59,399 nt of DNA from Candidatus Magnetocorallium paracelense (GCA_029001845.1 JAREWP010000042.1:1-59399), one strand, 5' to 3'; numbered from the stretch's first letter, positions 1 through 8,184 are shown. Numbers and translations are program-made. The notes: generated by a model from the sequence alone, not told the origin.

Positions 1-200
1 TTCCTGATGGCAACGTGAAGTCCCCTGATCTCAGAAGTCATTCTCGTGGCAATGGCCAGAGCTGCGGCGTCGTCTTTTGACGAGTTGAATCTAAGGCCGG
101 AAGACAGCCACTGCATCGCTGTCACTAAAGGGGCTTGTGTCCTGCGCAAGTTCCTCTGCGCATTAAGAGACATTATATTGGTGTTAATTACGAATCCCAT
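1..200 (-). CDS. Flagellin, N-terminal fragment (cut by window edge)
   Basis: Only the first 66 codons are in the window; the gene continues beyond position 1. The minus strand starts at ATG 200-198 after a GGAGG ribosome site at 211-207. The product opens [16 protein letters not shown], identical over those 16 residues to the complete flagellin at 4937-5848, and continues with the D0/D1 helix including the SSGLR and KDDAA motifs. It would be exported and polymerised into the filament. Several normally invariant positions differ from the complete paralogue: ER before LSSG is QW, GLRI is GLRF, and AAGLA is AAALA. It may therefore be a minor, specialised or decaying flagellin. The open frame on the plus strand here is only its shadow. 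Confidence 0.85.
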   Translation of the reverse strand, partial: MGFVINTNIMSLNAQRNLRRTQAPLVTAMQWLSSGLRFNSSKDDAAALAIATRMTSEIRGLHVAIR

Positions 201-205
201 GTCTT

Positions 206-247
206 ACCTCCATGTAAAACTTTTTATAAGACAGCATCCCGCTGTCT
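206..247 (-). promoter_or_regulatory. Flagellin leader copy 1: hairpin plus CsrA-like site over the SD
   Basis: On the minus strand a 7-bp stem AGACAGC/GCTGTCT with loop GGGAT (247-229) precedes TTACATGGAGGT (217-206), which contains the ribosome site of the flagellin at 200. A hairpin carrying GGA in its loop plus a second GGA at the Shine-Dalgarno is the layout of CsrA-repressed flagellin leaders such as Bacillus hag. CsrA control is inferred; no csrA or fliW gene is in the window. Confidence 0.5.
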
Positions 248-298
248 GTTGCTAAACTAAGGACAAAGCATACCTGTCAACATAAAAGTCTTTTTTCC

Positions 299-317
299 CG
301 ATGACCTCATGTCATCG
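299..317 (-). other. Short perfect hairpin in the flagellin leader region
   Basis: CGATGAC/GTCATCG forms a 7-bp stem around a 5-nt loop between the two leader copies. It has the same 7+5+7 geometry as the other two hairpins, but its loop (ATGAG on the minus strand) lacks GGA. It is not followed by a T run in either direction, so it does not look like a terminator. Confidence 0.35.
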
Positions 318-393
318 AAGATGTCGACCGGATTATCCCGTTACAATAGATATGATGTAGACATAAAAGTAACGAGAGAATTGTTCTTTTTGT

Positions 394-474
394 TTAGTCG
401 GGATTTAGGAAGTCCGGATGAATAATGTGATAATAAATGTGATGAAATTGGTTGGATTTCGATAATGTAGTCAT
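394..474 (-). CDS. Short ORF (26 aa) behind the orphan flagellin leader
   Basis: ATG at 474-472 follows the same TTTTACATGGAGGTAA ribosome-site block as the flagellin at 200, so it is well placed for translation. It ends at TAA 396-394 after 26 codons. The peptide is rich in His, Ile, Tyr and Asn and does not resemble flagellin or any family I recognise. It may be a leader peptide, or simply what was left after the leader was duplicated or a flagellin body was lost. Confidence 0.25.
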   Translation of the reverse strand: MTTLSKSNQFHHIYYHIIHPDFLNPD

Positions 475-478
475 TTTT

Positions 479-525
479 ACCTCCATGTAAAAACATTGTT
501 TTCTTAAGATAGCTTCCTGCTATCT
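479..525 (-). promoter_or_regulatory. Flagellin leader copy 2 (orphan): hairpin plus CsrA-like SD
   Basis: On the minus strand AGATAGC/GCTATCT forms a 7-bp stem around loop AGGAA (525-507), followed by TTACATGGAGGT (490-479). Stem length, loop length, GGA in the loop and the SD block match leader copy 1, although the stem sequence differs by paired changes. That covariation supports a selected RNA structure. No flagellin gene follows directly, only a 26-codon ORF. Confidence 0.5.
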
Positions 526-563
526 GTTGTTGTTTGTTGGTATGTTTTGTTGCTCTGTGATTT

Positions 564-590
564 ATATCGGCAGTTATTTTCTTTTCTTTA
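564..590 (-). promoter_or_regulatory. Sigma-28 (FliA) type promoter
   Basis: The minus strand reads TAAAG (590-586), 14 nt, then GCCGATAT (571-564). This matches the flagellar sigma-28 consensus TAAAG-N14-GCCGATAA apart from one of the last bases. A transcript would start near 555, pass the leader-copy-2 hairpin and could read on through leader copy 1 into the flagellin at 200. Confidence 0.6.
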
Positions 591-635
591 GGAACTGATT
601 AAAAAAAATGAGCGCATTCGATAAAGAGGGTTAAT

Positions 636-800
636 CCTTAAGGCAGCAGTCAGCTATCAACGGTCAGCATTCAGCTAGGGAAAGAATTGATGTTATGCCA
701 ATAATAAGCTTCACCTTATGGGTGAATCTGTTTTGAACCATAAAGTGTTGCGATTAAAGAGCTGATCGCTGATGGCTGACTGCTAAATGCTGTTCTTAGG
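636..800. repeat. TCAGC-heptamer inverted repeat, copy A
   Basis: An imperfect palindrome of about 165 bp whose arms are made of 7-bp steps of the type (A/T)GCTGA(N). The left arm has CAGTCAGCTATCAAC and the right arm GCTGATGGCTGACTGC. Related copies lie at 13507-13608 and 49421-49573. It has no coding capacity. The right end abuts the element at 795-981. Confidence 0.6.
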
Positions 801-981
801 GTTGACTCAAAAATAAATTCGCATTAAAAGGTGACACCTTCACATCATCTTTGATTGCACTTCAATCGCAAAATCCTCAACATAGCGCTGCTATGCCTGC
901 GGTTTTGCTCATTCAGTGCAACCAAATATAATGCAAATCTGTCTCCTTTAATTACGAATTTACTTTTGAGTCAACCCTAAG
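795..981. mobile_element. MITE-like element with 27-bp terminal inverted repeats
   Basis: The 27-bp ends 795-821 and 955-981 are inverted copies with one mismatch (core TTAGGGTTGACTCAAAA). The interior is also largely self-complementary, with a centre near CATAGCGCTGCTATG, so a single strand could fold into one long hairpin. It has no ORF, and no matching transposase is in the window. It appears inserted directly at the end of the repeat at 636-800. The remaining 200-1217 interval holds leaders, promoter and repeats but no convincing gene. Confidence 0.6.
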
Positions 982-1090
982 GTTAATGAACCTGTGAGCA
1001 ACTGTTAATTGTATCTGAGATAGCATGCCCTTTTCTGTGTTATAATACTCGATTTAACGTTAAGGAATTTCAAAGTAAAGATAAACGGTT

Positions 1091-1119
1091 CGTCGGACAG
1101 GCGGGACACCTGTCCGACG
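1091..1119. repeat. Perfect 11-bp stem hairpin upstream of aroC
   Basis: CGTCGGACAGG and CCTGTCCGACG flank a 7-nt loop. It is more GC-rich than its surroundings and lies 99 nt before the aroC start. No T run follows, so it is more like a dispersed REP-type palindrome than a terminator. Confidence 0.5.
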
Positions 1120-1217
1120 CGCCGAAATTCTCCTAAACATAAAAGTCCGTCCATAGGACGTTAACTTTATGTAACAGTATAAGGAGATATTCATGATTTT
1201 CCTGAGAGGAGCGGTTA

Positions 1218-2201
1218 ATGAATAGTTTCGGACGTTTATACAGGGTGAGTATATTCGGAGAATCCCATGGTTCTCGTGTAGGTGTCGTTATAGACGGTTG
1301 TCCTCCGGGCATCGAAATAACTCAAGAAGAAATCGAAAAAGAACTGGCTCGCAGGAAAAGCGGTGCCAAGGGAACGACGACCCGTAAGGAACCTGATATC
1401 CCTTTTCTTGCAAGCGGTGTTTTTAACGAGTATACAACAGGCGCGCCTGTTACCATATTGTTTGAAAATACGAATGTACGTTCAAGCGATTATAATTTCA
1501 GGGCCATACCAAGACCGGGACATGCAGATTTCGTGGCCGGAAAGAAGTACAAAGGATTTGCGGATTATCGAGGAGGAGGCCATTTTTCCGGTCGCATCAC
1601 ATTAGGTCTTGTGGCGGCAGGAGTTATCGCCAAAAAAATTATTAAACCTGTTCGTGTGTCTGCTCAATTAACGGAAGTCGGAGGTACTACGGATATCGAG
1701 GGTGCAGTAGACAGGGCCGTTTCCAATAACGACTCTTTGGGAGGAATTATTGAATGCAGTGCGGTAAATATGCCTGTCGGTCTTGGAGAGCCTTTTTTTG
1801 ATTCCATCGAGGCGTTGATCGGTCACATCATATTTTCGATCCCCGCAGTTAAGGGTGTGGAGTTTGGAAGCGGTTTCAAAGCTGCCGGGATGACGGGATC
1901 GGAACATAACGACCCCTTTATAAATAAGGATGGTAAAACAGCGACTAACAATGCAGGGGGGATAAACGGAGGCATAAGCAATGGTAATGATCTTTTTTTC
2001 AGAGTCGCCGTTAAACCTACATCAAGCATATCGATTCCGCAAAAAACGATAAACATAGTTTCCGGTGAGACGGACACACTCGAGGTGAAAGGTCGTCATG
2101 ACGCATGTATTGCATTGAGAATACCTGTGATAGTAGAGGCCGCAACAGCCTTGGTTTTGGCGGATTTAACTTTGATACACAACAGGGGCGAAGGTTTTTA
2201 G
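1218..2201 (+). CDS. aroC: Chorismate synthase
   Basis: Catalyses the last step of the shikimate pathway, removing phosphate from 5-enolpyruvylshikimate-3-phosphate to give chorismate with reduced FMN as cofactor. Family signatures are GESHG near residue 14, RPGHADF near 97, the block DYRGGGHFSGRIT near 112, and GRHDAC near the C-terminus. The GGGHFSGR form is the variant seen in Bacteroidetes and Firmicutes rather than the E. coli GGGRSSAR form. At 327 aa it is somewhat shorter than the usual 350-360 aa, but all signature blocks are present. ATG 1218 follows a GAGAGGAG ribosome site. Its product feeds the component-I synthase at 17241. Confidence 0.95.
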   Translation: MNSFGRLYRVSIFGESHGSRVGVVIDGCPPGIEITQEEIEKELARRKSGAKGTTTRKEPDIPFLASGVFNEYTTGAPVTILFENTNVRSSDYNFRAIPRPGHADFVAGKKYKGFADYRGGGHFSGRITLGLVAAGVIAKKIIKPVRVSAQLTEVGGTTDIEGAVDRAVSNNDSLGGIIECSAVNMPVGLGEPFFDSIEALIGHIIFSIPAVKGVEFGSGFKAAGMTGSEHNDPFINKDGKTATNNAGGINGGISNGNDLFFRVAVKPTSSISIPQKTINIVSGETDTLEVKGRHDACIALRIPVIVEAATALVLADLTLIHNRGEGF

Positions 2202-2758
2202 GCTTTTCATAACGTTCACCGCTTGATCAACAAAGCGTTATCGGTCGGGCGCAAGGAGAGGGGCCGGCTTTTTTTGTGCTTTATATCTGAATCGGGAATA
2301 TAATGTTACCTGTCGCTGTCGTATGTAATTGTTGACGAAGAGGAGTTTATGTCTTTGGTTTTCAGTCTCAATACTCAGGTGGTTACATCATATATTTAAA
2401 TATGGTACAATTAGGGCTGTTATAAATACTTGCACACAATGTTGTTATTTACTTTTCGTAACTACTCAGGTTGATAGACGGAAGGCGGAAGACACTTTTA
2501 TAGAACATGAGGTCTCTATAAACTTTCACCGTAAGTTCTCAATAAGTTGAGGTCCCCCCTTTTTTAAAGGGGAACAAAAGGAGGACGCTGTTTTTTTATC
2601 TCTACTAATTGAGAACTTACCTTTCACCTTCTTTATTCGCTGACAAGCCGGGATTTGCCGTTTTTTTGCTATAACCTTCAGCCTGAATACATGAGTCGTT
2701 ACTGCTTTTCTGCTTAAAAGGCTTTATTACTTAAATGAGGGATATAAAGGTGAACAAT
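2202..2758. other. Intergenic region aroC-glyA with one inverted repeat
   Basis: No convincing gene lies here. The only clear structure is a 90-bp inverted repeat: GTAAGTTCTCAAT (2531-2543) returns as ATTGAGAACTTAC (2608-2620), enclosing a smaller GTCC..GGAC palindrome with C- and G-rich runs. The 73-codon frame at 2329-2550 has no family resemblance and partly overlaps this repeat. Confidence 0.5.
2531..2620. repeat. 90-bp inverted repeat (13-bp perfect ends)
   Basis: Perfect 13-bp terminal inverted repeats enclose an internal palindrome GTCCCCCCTTT...AAAGGGGAAC and a closing GGAGGAC. It could be another small non-autonomous element. I see no second copy in this window. Confidence 0.5.
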
Positions 2759-4273
2759 ATGTCAAAGAATCAAAGTTTTGTTGAGCTTTATTTAAACGGA
2801 TTAAAACAGAAAGGCGGGGAAATGGATGCATCGGCTGTTGCCTTTTATGCTTCCCTGGATCATATCATGCCCCTGTCTCCTTCGGTGGCCCAAAATATTA
2901 TCAACGAATTTATCGATCAGCACAGCAATCTTAAACTGATCGCCAGCGAAAACTTCAGCTCTATGGCTGTTCAATTAGCTCAAGGGAATCTCCTGACAGA
3001 TAAGTATGCAGAAGGATATCCCGGGCATCGCTTTTACGCCGGATGTAATAATGTCGATGAAATCGAGCTCGAAGCGGCTCGTTTGGCTTGTGAGCTGTTT
3101 GGGGCGGAACATGCGTATGTTCAGCCTCATTCAGGATCGGATGCAAATCTGGTCGCTTATATATCGATATTACTGGCGAAAGTTCAGAAACCAATTCTCG
3201 AAAAGCTGGCGCAAAGCGATCCTGCAAAGGTCAGTCAAAAAGAGTGGCTTGCAATAAGGGAAGCCCTTCAGAGTCAGAAGCTTTTGGCAATGGATTATTA
3301 TTCCGGCGGCCATTTGACGCATGGATATCGTCACAATATTTCGAGTCTGATGTTCGATACATATTATTACTCTGTTGATGAGTCGACATATCTTCTCGAT
3401 CCGGACAATATCAGGAAGCGTATTCGCGAGGTAAAACCCCTGATTCTCCTGGCGGGGTACAGTGCATATTCAAGGAAGATTAATTTCGCTCAATTACGAG
3501 AGATGGCCGATGAAGCAGGTGCTGTTTTTATGGTGGATATGGCCCATTTCGCAGGTTTGGTCGCAGGTAAGGTCTTCTCCGGAGATTATGATCCCGTTGC
3601 CCATGCTCATATTGTGACTTCCACTACACACAAAACATTAAGAGGGCCAAGGGGGGGGCTTGTTTTATGTAAGAAGGAGTTTGCAGGCTGGGTGGATAAA
3701 GGATGCCCAATGGTGCTTGGCGGTCCATTACCTCACGCCCTGGCTGCAAAGGCTGTTGCTTTTAAAGAAGCCATGTCAGACGAGTTTTCCGCTTATGCCC
3801 ATAAAATAGTCGAAAACTCCGGCGCTCTGGCCCGTGCATGCATTGAAGAGGGGATGGAGGTATTGACAGGCGGTACGGATAATCATCTCTTTCTTATAGA
3901 TGTCGCCAAAAGTTTTGGACTGACCGGTCGTCAGGCCGAATCGGCGCTCAGAAGCTGCAATATAACGTTAAACAGAAATTCACTGCCCTTTGATATAAAC
4001 GGCCCGTGGTATACAAGCGGTCTCAGAATAGGGACTTCAGCGGTTACTACTATAGGAATGGGTGGTGACGAGATGAAAGAGATAGCAGGGATTATTAAGG
4101 CTGTTCTTTCTCATGTCTCGCCGGATCACACCGATCAGGGAGAAAAGAGCCTGGCTAAATTTACTCTTCCCAAAAGTGTTAACGAAAAGGCATTGACGGC
4201 AGTAGGGGAGTTATTGGAAAAGCATCCAATATATCCAAATATTGACCTGGAGATTTTAAAAAGTAAGGTGTAA
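2759..4273 (+). CDS. glyA: Serine hydroxymethyltransferase, long form
   Basis: PLP enzyme converting serine and tetrahydrofolate to glycine and 5,10-methylene-THF in the cytoplasm. The lysine that binds PLP lies in STTHKTLRGPRGG, and the family blocks LIASENF, YAEGYPGHRFYAG and FMVDMAHFAGLVAG are present. At about 500 aa it is longer than the roughly 420 aa enteric enzyme, with extra sequence after the SGSDANL block; long SHMTs of this kind are known in chlamydiae and spirochaetes. I place the start at ATG 2759, which has AAGGTGA just upstream. An in-frame ATG at 2735 would add eight residues but lacks a well-spaced ribosome site. No terminator is obvious downstream. Confidence 0.93.
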   Translation: MSKNQSFVELYLNGLKQKGGEMDASAVAFYASLDHIMPLSPSVAQNIINEFIDQHSNLKLIASENFSSMAVQLAQGNLLTDKYAEGYPGHRFYAGCNNVDEIELEAARLACELFGAEHAYVQPHSGSDANLVAYISILLAKVQKPILEKLAQSDPAKVSQKEWLAIREALQSQKLLAMDYYSGGHLTHGYRHNISSLMFDTYYYSVDESTYLLDPDNIRKRIREVKPLILLAGYSAYSRKINFAQLREMADEAGAVFMVDMAHFAGLVAGKVFSGDYDPVAHAHIVTSTTHKTLRGPRGGLVLCKKEFAGWVDKGCPMVLGGPLPHALAAKAVAFKEAMSDEFSAYAHKIVENSGALARACIEEGMEVLTGGTDNHLFLIDVAKSFGLTGRQAESALRSCNITLNRNSLPFDINGPWYTSGLRIGTSAVTTIGMGGDEMKEIAGIIKAVLSHVSPDHTDQGEKSLAKFTLPKSVNEKALTAVGELLEKHPIYPNIDLEILKSKV

Positions 4274-4469
4274 AGACGCCGAGAAGAATTATTTATATTT
4301 AGGTAGTATTGACGGATATTCAGAGTAGTTAATTTGTTGTAAAGTAAAAACTATTGACTGATTTGGGGCTAACAGAGAGTACGATCATTGAATCACAGGT
4401 TTGGGCGGGCTGTATGATTGTCCTGTTTGTTTGAGGTTTTCTGCGGAAAATTTCTTCGATTCCCCGTAC

Positions 4470-4898
4470 TTACCTTATCTGCTTCCATGCAGCCCTTAGT
4501 TCCGTTAATATCTTCCTGATATTTTCCACTCCTTTGCAGTCTCTTTTAGCGCTGATTAAAGTCAGCTCCTTTAGTATGTATACATACAGGTTTTGGAGGT
4601 TGTGCGCTATTTGTCCCCCGCCATCCATGTTAAGGGAATTAATAAGCTCTTCCACTATGGACATCGCCCTGGAGATGTAATAGAGCATTCTCTTTTCATC
4701 TTTGTTCCTCTCGTGGAATTCTGCTTTATTGAGCACATCTATTGCGCCGTCGTAAAGCATCACTAACAGTTCGAGCGGCGTAGTTGAGGTGCTGACCATC
4801 GTGTGCCTTTCTTTTGGTTCCTTATGAGCTGTGCCGGTCATGATAATAACAGGTTGTAAAAGCTCATTATACAATACTTTTAAATCTAACTTCAACAT
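4470..4898 (-). CDS. fliS: Flagellar export chaperone FliS
   Basis: Small all-helical chaperone that binds the C-terminal D0 helix of flagellin and keeps it unfolded for export. The signature stretch is TPLELLVMLYDGAIDVLNKA around residues 40-59, and the remainder is predicted helical. It lies 38 nt downstream of the complete flagellin on the same strand and is probably co-transcribed from the sigma-54 promoter at 5896-5911. ATG 4898 follows GGAG closely. The 142 aa length is slightly above the usual 125-135 aa because of an N-terminal extension of about 15-20 residues; a shorter start at the methionine before TGTAH has no ribosome site. Confidence 0.85.
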   Translation of the reverse strand: MLKLDLKVLYNELLQPVIIMTGTAHKEPKERHTMVSTSTTPLELLVMLYDGAIDVLNKAEFHERNKDEKRMLYYISRAMSIVEELINSLNMDGGGQIAHNLQNLYVYILKELTLISAKRDCKGVENIRKILTELRAAWKQIR

Positions 4899-4936
4899 TG
4901 GCTCCGATTTATTATTTAATAAAATTTTTAATCTCT

Positions 4937-5848
4937 TTAACCCTGTAAAAGTTGTAAGACGTTTTGAGGTAACTGGTTGGCCTGTGCAAGAACGGATACG
5001 CCGGCCTGTTGTAAGATCAGTTGTTTTGTCATCTCAGCTGTCTCAATTGCAAGATCGGCATCCATAATTCTCGATCTGGCCGCTTGTGTCGTCTCTATTA
5101 CGTTTTCAAGATTCCTGATTGCTGCTTCGAACTGATTGCCCCTTGCTCCGAGATTTGATTTTTGTAAAAGAATCACATCCAGAGAGGTATCCATTATAGC
5201 GATTACATTAGAAGCGCCGCTTAAAGGGATAGTTGAATCCTGAACAAGAGTTACTATGCCGGCCGAACCTGTTCTGATAGTGGCGTTTGAGGAATCGATA
5301 TCCTCAATGTGCAAAGTCGTACCGCTTATTGTCGTTGTTCCGAGACTTTGCGTACGCATGTCTGCAATGTTGATGTTAATACCGGGATCAGTGGCGTTGT
5401 AACTTACGTGAATGTTCTTGTTATATAGCCCGTCAAACAGTGTGATGTCATTGAATTTTGTCTGTGTGGCTATCCTCCCTATTTCACTTACCAGTGCGTT
5501 TACTTCCTCCTGCATAAAAGAAACGTCATCGGACCCGTACTGACCGCTCATGGCCTGTACAGCAAGCTCTCTGATTCTTTGAAGGTTGTTGGATACTTCG
5601 TCTATGGCGCCTTCTGCGGTTTGAGCAATGGATATACCGTCATTGGCGTTTCTGACTGCAACGGTCAACCCCCTGATTTGAGCCGTCATTCTGGTTGCAA
5701 TAGCCAGGCCTGCGGCATCGTCTTTAGCAGAGTTGATTCTCAGACCTGAAGACAACCTTTCAAGGGCTGTCTGGAGAGGTCTCTGCGTCTGGCCCAGATG
5801 TCTCTGGGCATTTAGAGACATGATGTTTGTGTTAATTACAAAACCCAT
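4937..5848 (-). CDS. fliC: Flagellin
   Basis: Filament subunit of 303 aa with conserved N-terminal D0/D1 ([36 protein letters not shown]) and C-terminal D1/D0 (AIRNLENVI to the terminal QLLQG). A short variable middle of about 100 residues separates them. The QRIRELAVQ block near residue 90 is the region recognised by TLR5 in enteric flagellins. An AAAGGAGGAG ribosome site precedes the ATG. A near-consensus sigma-54 promoter lies upstream, giving a leader of about 35 nt without the hairpin seen at the other flagellin locus. fliS follows on the same strand. Confidence 0.95.
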   Translation of the reverse strand: MGFVINTNIMSLNAQRHLGQTQRPLQTALERLSSGLRINSAKDDAAGLAIATRMTAQIRGLTVAVRNANDGISIAQTAEGAIDEVSNNLQRIRELAVQAMSGQYGSDDVSFMQEEVNALVSEIGRIATQTKFNDITLFDGLYNKNIHVSYNATDPGININIADMRTQSLGTTTISGTTLHIEDIDSSNATIRTGSAGIVTLVQDSTIPLSGASNVIAIMDTSLDVILLQKSNLGARGNQFEAAIRNLENVIETTQAARSRIMDADLAIETAEMTKQLILQQAGVSVLAQANQLPQNVLQLLQG

Positions 5849-5895
5849 TTTGCTCCTCCTTTTGGTACGACATGATTATGTTTTTGATTGATATA

Positions 5896-5911
5896 TGCAA
5901 TAGGCATGCCA
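5896..5911 (-). promoter_or_regulatory. Sigma-54 (RpoN) promoter of fliC-fliS
   Basis: The minus strand reads TGGCATG-CCTA-TTGCA, matching the -24/-12 consensus TGGCACG-N4-TTGCW with one change and exact spacing. Transcription would start near 5884, about 36 nt before the flagellin ATG. An enhancer-binding activator of the FlrC/FleR type is implied but none is in the window. The rest of 5849-6228 shows no gene. Confidence 0.7.
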
Positions 5912-6228
5912 GAGTTTTTTGGGAACTTTTTCGTTCCTCAATTGATTACCCTTTTGTACCTAGAAAAAGTAATGGTTACGATGATAATTTATTCCGGAAA
6001 AGAAAGCTGAATATAAAGCATAAAGGTTTGATTTTAAAGGATTTTTTTATGTTTTACCGTTGATGCGGGCGCTTTGGAACAAGCTTGCCCCACTATTTGG
6101 TTTACAGAATATCCTATTTATCTTATAGAGGGATTTCTTTGACAGGAGTAATTACTGAGCGATAGAGGAACAATTTTCCGAAGGAGTAATTTTTTCCGTT
6201 TTTATTTTCAATGCTCTTCCATTAGGGC

Positions 6229-7029
6229 CTAATCCTGATCGTACTCTTTATCATAGAGCTCTTCATCGTCATCTTTATAGTTTTTCATTCTATGCCTCAG
6301 TCTCATAAATCCGTACACTGTAAGAAGTCCGGCCATGGTAAATAGTATCCATGAAAAATTGCGGGCTATAAAGTTTATCCACTTTGATCCCTTGTTAAGC
6401 GATTCCATCCATCTCTTTTCCAGTGTTTCCATCTCCGTAAATGTGGTTCTTTTTACGGCGGCATCGATATCCGTACCGTCTGCAAGAAGGGATATGATTT
6501 TTTTCAGGTGATCGATTCCATATTCCCTTTCCAAATACTCAACGATGGAAAGACTCTGCATATAAGATAACAGCATACCGTTTTTATCGGAAGGAAAGCT
6601 CCTCTCCAGGTATTTGAAACTTATGAGCTTACCGGAAAGCGATGCTTTGACAAGGATATCCGATTTCTCTGTTCCGACGATTTCATTCAACCCGTCGCTT
6701 ACCCATTGGGATATCCCTTCATCCAGCCATTTTGGCAATAAGGCTCTCTCGATATGGCGATGAAGAATCAGATGAGTGAGTTCGTGTGTGACAATAAGTC
6801 TCAGATTTAAGGGGTGTGTTTTCATGGTTGAGCAGTTTATTACAAAGAATTTTTTCTCAGGCACTGCAAAAGCACTTATCATACGATTTTTCGACAGGTT
6901 ATAAAAACGGTTGTTATCTCTTATCAAAACAATATTGTATGCAAAATCCTGTTTCACTCCCAATCTCGATTCTATTTTATTGGTAACCGATGGGAGATAA
7001 GAGATAATTTCATTGGCAGCCCCTTTCAA
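6229..7029 (-). CDS. Peptidase MA-like zinc metalloprotease, membrane anchored
   Basis: Probable gluzincin-type zinc metallopeptidase. HELTH (residues 82-86 counted from the TTG start) gives two zinc ligands and the catalytic Glu, and WLDEG (101-105) supplies the third ligand, as in the peptidase MA-like family. A transmembrane segment lies near 222-242, followed by a short acidic tail. The listed start is TTG 7029, the first conventional start codon, but it has no ribosome site. The frame stays open upstream for more than 40 codons and encodes an excellent signal peptide (ILPTIFSLLFILQAGA) readable from CTG 7152, which has AAAGG 11 nt before it. The true protein is probably about 307 aa, secreted with its catalytic domain outside. 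Substrate unknown. Confidence 0.65.
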   Translation of the reverse strand: MKGAANEIISYLPSVTNKIESRLGVKQDFAYNIVLIRDNNRFYNLSKNRMISAFAVPEKKFFVINCSTMKTHPLNLRLIVTHELTHLILHRHIERALLPKWLDEGISQWVSDGLNEIVGTEKSDILVKASLSGKLISFKYLERSFPSDKNGMLLSYMQSLSIVEYLEREYGIDHLKKIISLLADGTDIDAAVKRTTFTEMETLEKRWMESLNKGSKWINFIARNFSWILFTMAGLLTVYGFMRLRHRMKNYKDDDEELYDKEYDQD

Positions 7030-7279
7030 TGGGCTGTCATATCTTATGGAAACATTTCCGTGGTGAATGACGGAGAGTTCCTCTGCTCCGGCTTGTAGAA
7101 TAAAAAGCAGAGAGAATATGGTCGGAAGAATCGATTTGCAGAAAGTATTCAGATAATAAAAAACCTTTATTGCAGTAAATCGTCGATTTTCAAAGATTAT
7201 CTTTTATTTACAGTAACGGAAGTTGCCTTATCTCGTCGGTTTTGAAACGGACGCATACATATGAAGGAGGTCTCTGTTT

Positions 7280-8065
7280 CTATTTTCCAATTATTGTAAT
7301 ATCTCTTGACAGGTCTCCATCGTCGCTTCCATAAAAAACGTCTTCCACCTGGGGAGAGAGTATAATGCTTTGTTCAAGAGTTAATACAGGATCTATAATA
7401 TCCCTAAAGTATCTCGCGAATTTGGCAACGTCTGCTATATATGTTGGAGGGACATAAACAATATCTCTCTCGTTTAACGAAATATTTTGAGAAAAATCGC
7501 CATTTTTTATGAAGCTCTTTATGTCCAGCCGGATCAGTTTGGGCGAATTTCGATCTCCCCTCATTATTATAACACTTTTGGAGTTGGCGTCATCTGTAAA
7601 TCCTCCTGACAGAGAAATCGCTTCCATAACGTTCATCGGGCCTTCCATTGTGAAAAGACCCGGCACTTTCACCTCTCCGAGAACATAAACTTTGCGACTG
7701 TTTATTGCTGACAGAGAGACGTTAACCACCGGATTCTTAAAAAATTTGGAAAGACCGGTTTCGATTATCGCTTTTAATTCCTCGATACTCTTGCCGCCTG
7801 CCTTTACTTTCCCAAGAAAGGGGTATGAAAAATTTCCGGAGGGACTTATTTGATACTTGTTGGTCAGTTCGGTTTCCCGCCAGACAAAGACTTCCACAAT
7901 ATCTCCCGGACCGAGTATAAACTCCTTTAGAGTTGTGGGCTTAATATTCGCAGACACCTCTTCAGGCATAATTACTTTAACACCCTCTTTGACTTCCTGT
8001 CCGCTACAACCGATAAACGATATCGGGAGTATGAGTAATAAAACAGTGTATTTAAGTAGATGCAA
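7280..8065 (-). CDS. Polysaccharide export lipoprotein (Wza-like, Poly_export/SLBB)
   Basis: Outer-membrane auxiliary protein of the Wza/KpsD type for export of capsule or exopolysaccharide. The Poly_export domain starts at the FILGPGDIVEVFVW block and runs through the PSGNFSYPFLGKV block. An SLBB domain follows (VYVLGEVKVPGLF, LSLSGGFT-like motif). I place the start at TTG 8065, which has AAGGAG 9 nt upstream and gives a short lipoprotein signal MHLLKYTVLLLILPISFIGC with the lipobox cysteine at residue 20. A longer in-frame start at 8161 would bury this signal behind another hydrophobic stretch. No Wzc or Wzy partners are adjacent, so the polysaccharide is unknown. Confidence 0.85.
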   Translation of the reverse strand: MHLLKYTVLLLILPISFIGCSGQEVKEGVKVIMPEEVSANIKPTTLKEFILGPGDIVEVFVWRETELTNKYQISPSGNFSYPFLGKVKAGGKSIEELKAIIETGLSKFFKNPVVNVSLSAINSRKVYVLGEVKVPGLFTMEGPMNVMEAISLSGGFTDDANSKSVIIMRGDRNSPKLIRLDIKSFIKNGDFSQNISLNERDIVYVPPTYIADVAKFARYFRDIIDPVLTLEQSIILSPQVEDVFYGSDDGDLSRDITIIGK

Positions 8066-8184
8066 AATAATAAACTCCTTAAACATATCTAATGCAATCA
8101 AAGATAACACAAAAAATAGCAATTTCTCAATAAGCGGCCTTAATAAACAACCAATACTCATCGTATGTCGAGATCGCCGTCAAC

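Noticed and set aside
46-255. 69-aa plus-strand ORF at the window start
   Set aside because: It is the antisense shadow of the flagellin N-terminus, which matches fliC residue for residue on the minus strand.
250-290. Sigma-70 promoter (TTGACA near 280 on the minus strand) for the first flagellin
   Set aside because: The -35 box is perfect, but no acceptable -10 lies at 16-18 nt.
2220-2275. Terminator after aroC (GGCCGGC followed by seven T)
   Set aside because: The T run is good, but I could not find a complementary left arm that forms a stable stem.
2329-2550. 73-aa plus-strand ORF between aroC and glyA
   Set aside because: No ribosome site, no family resemblance, and it ends within an inverted repeat.
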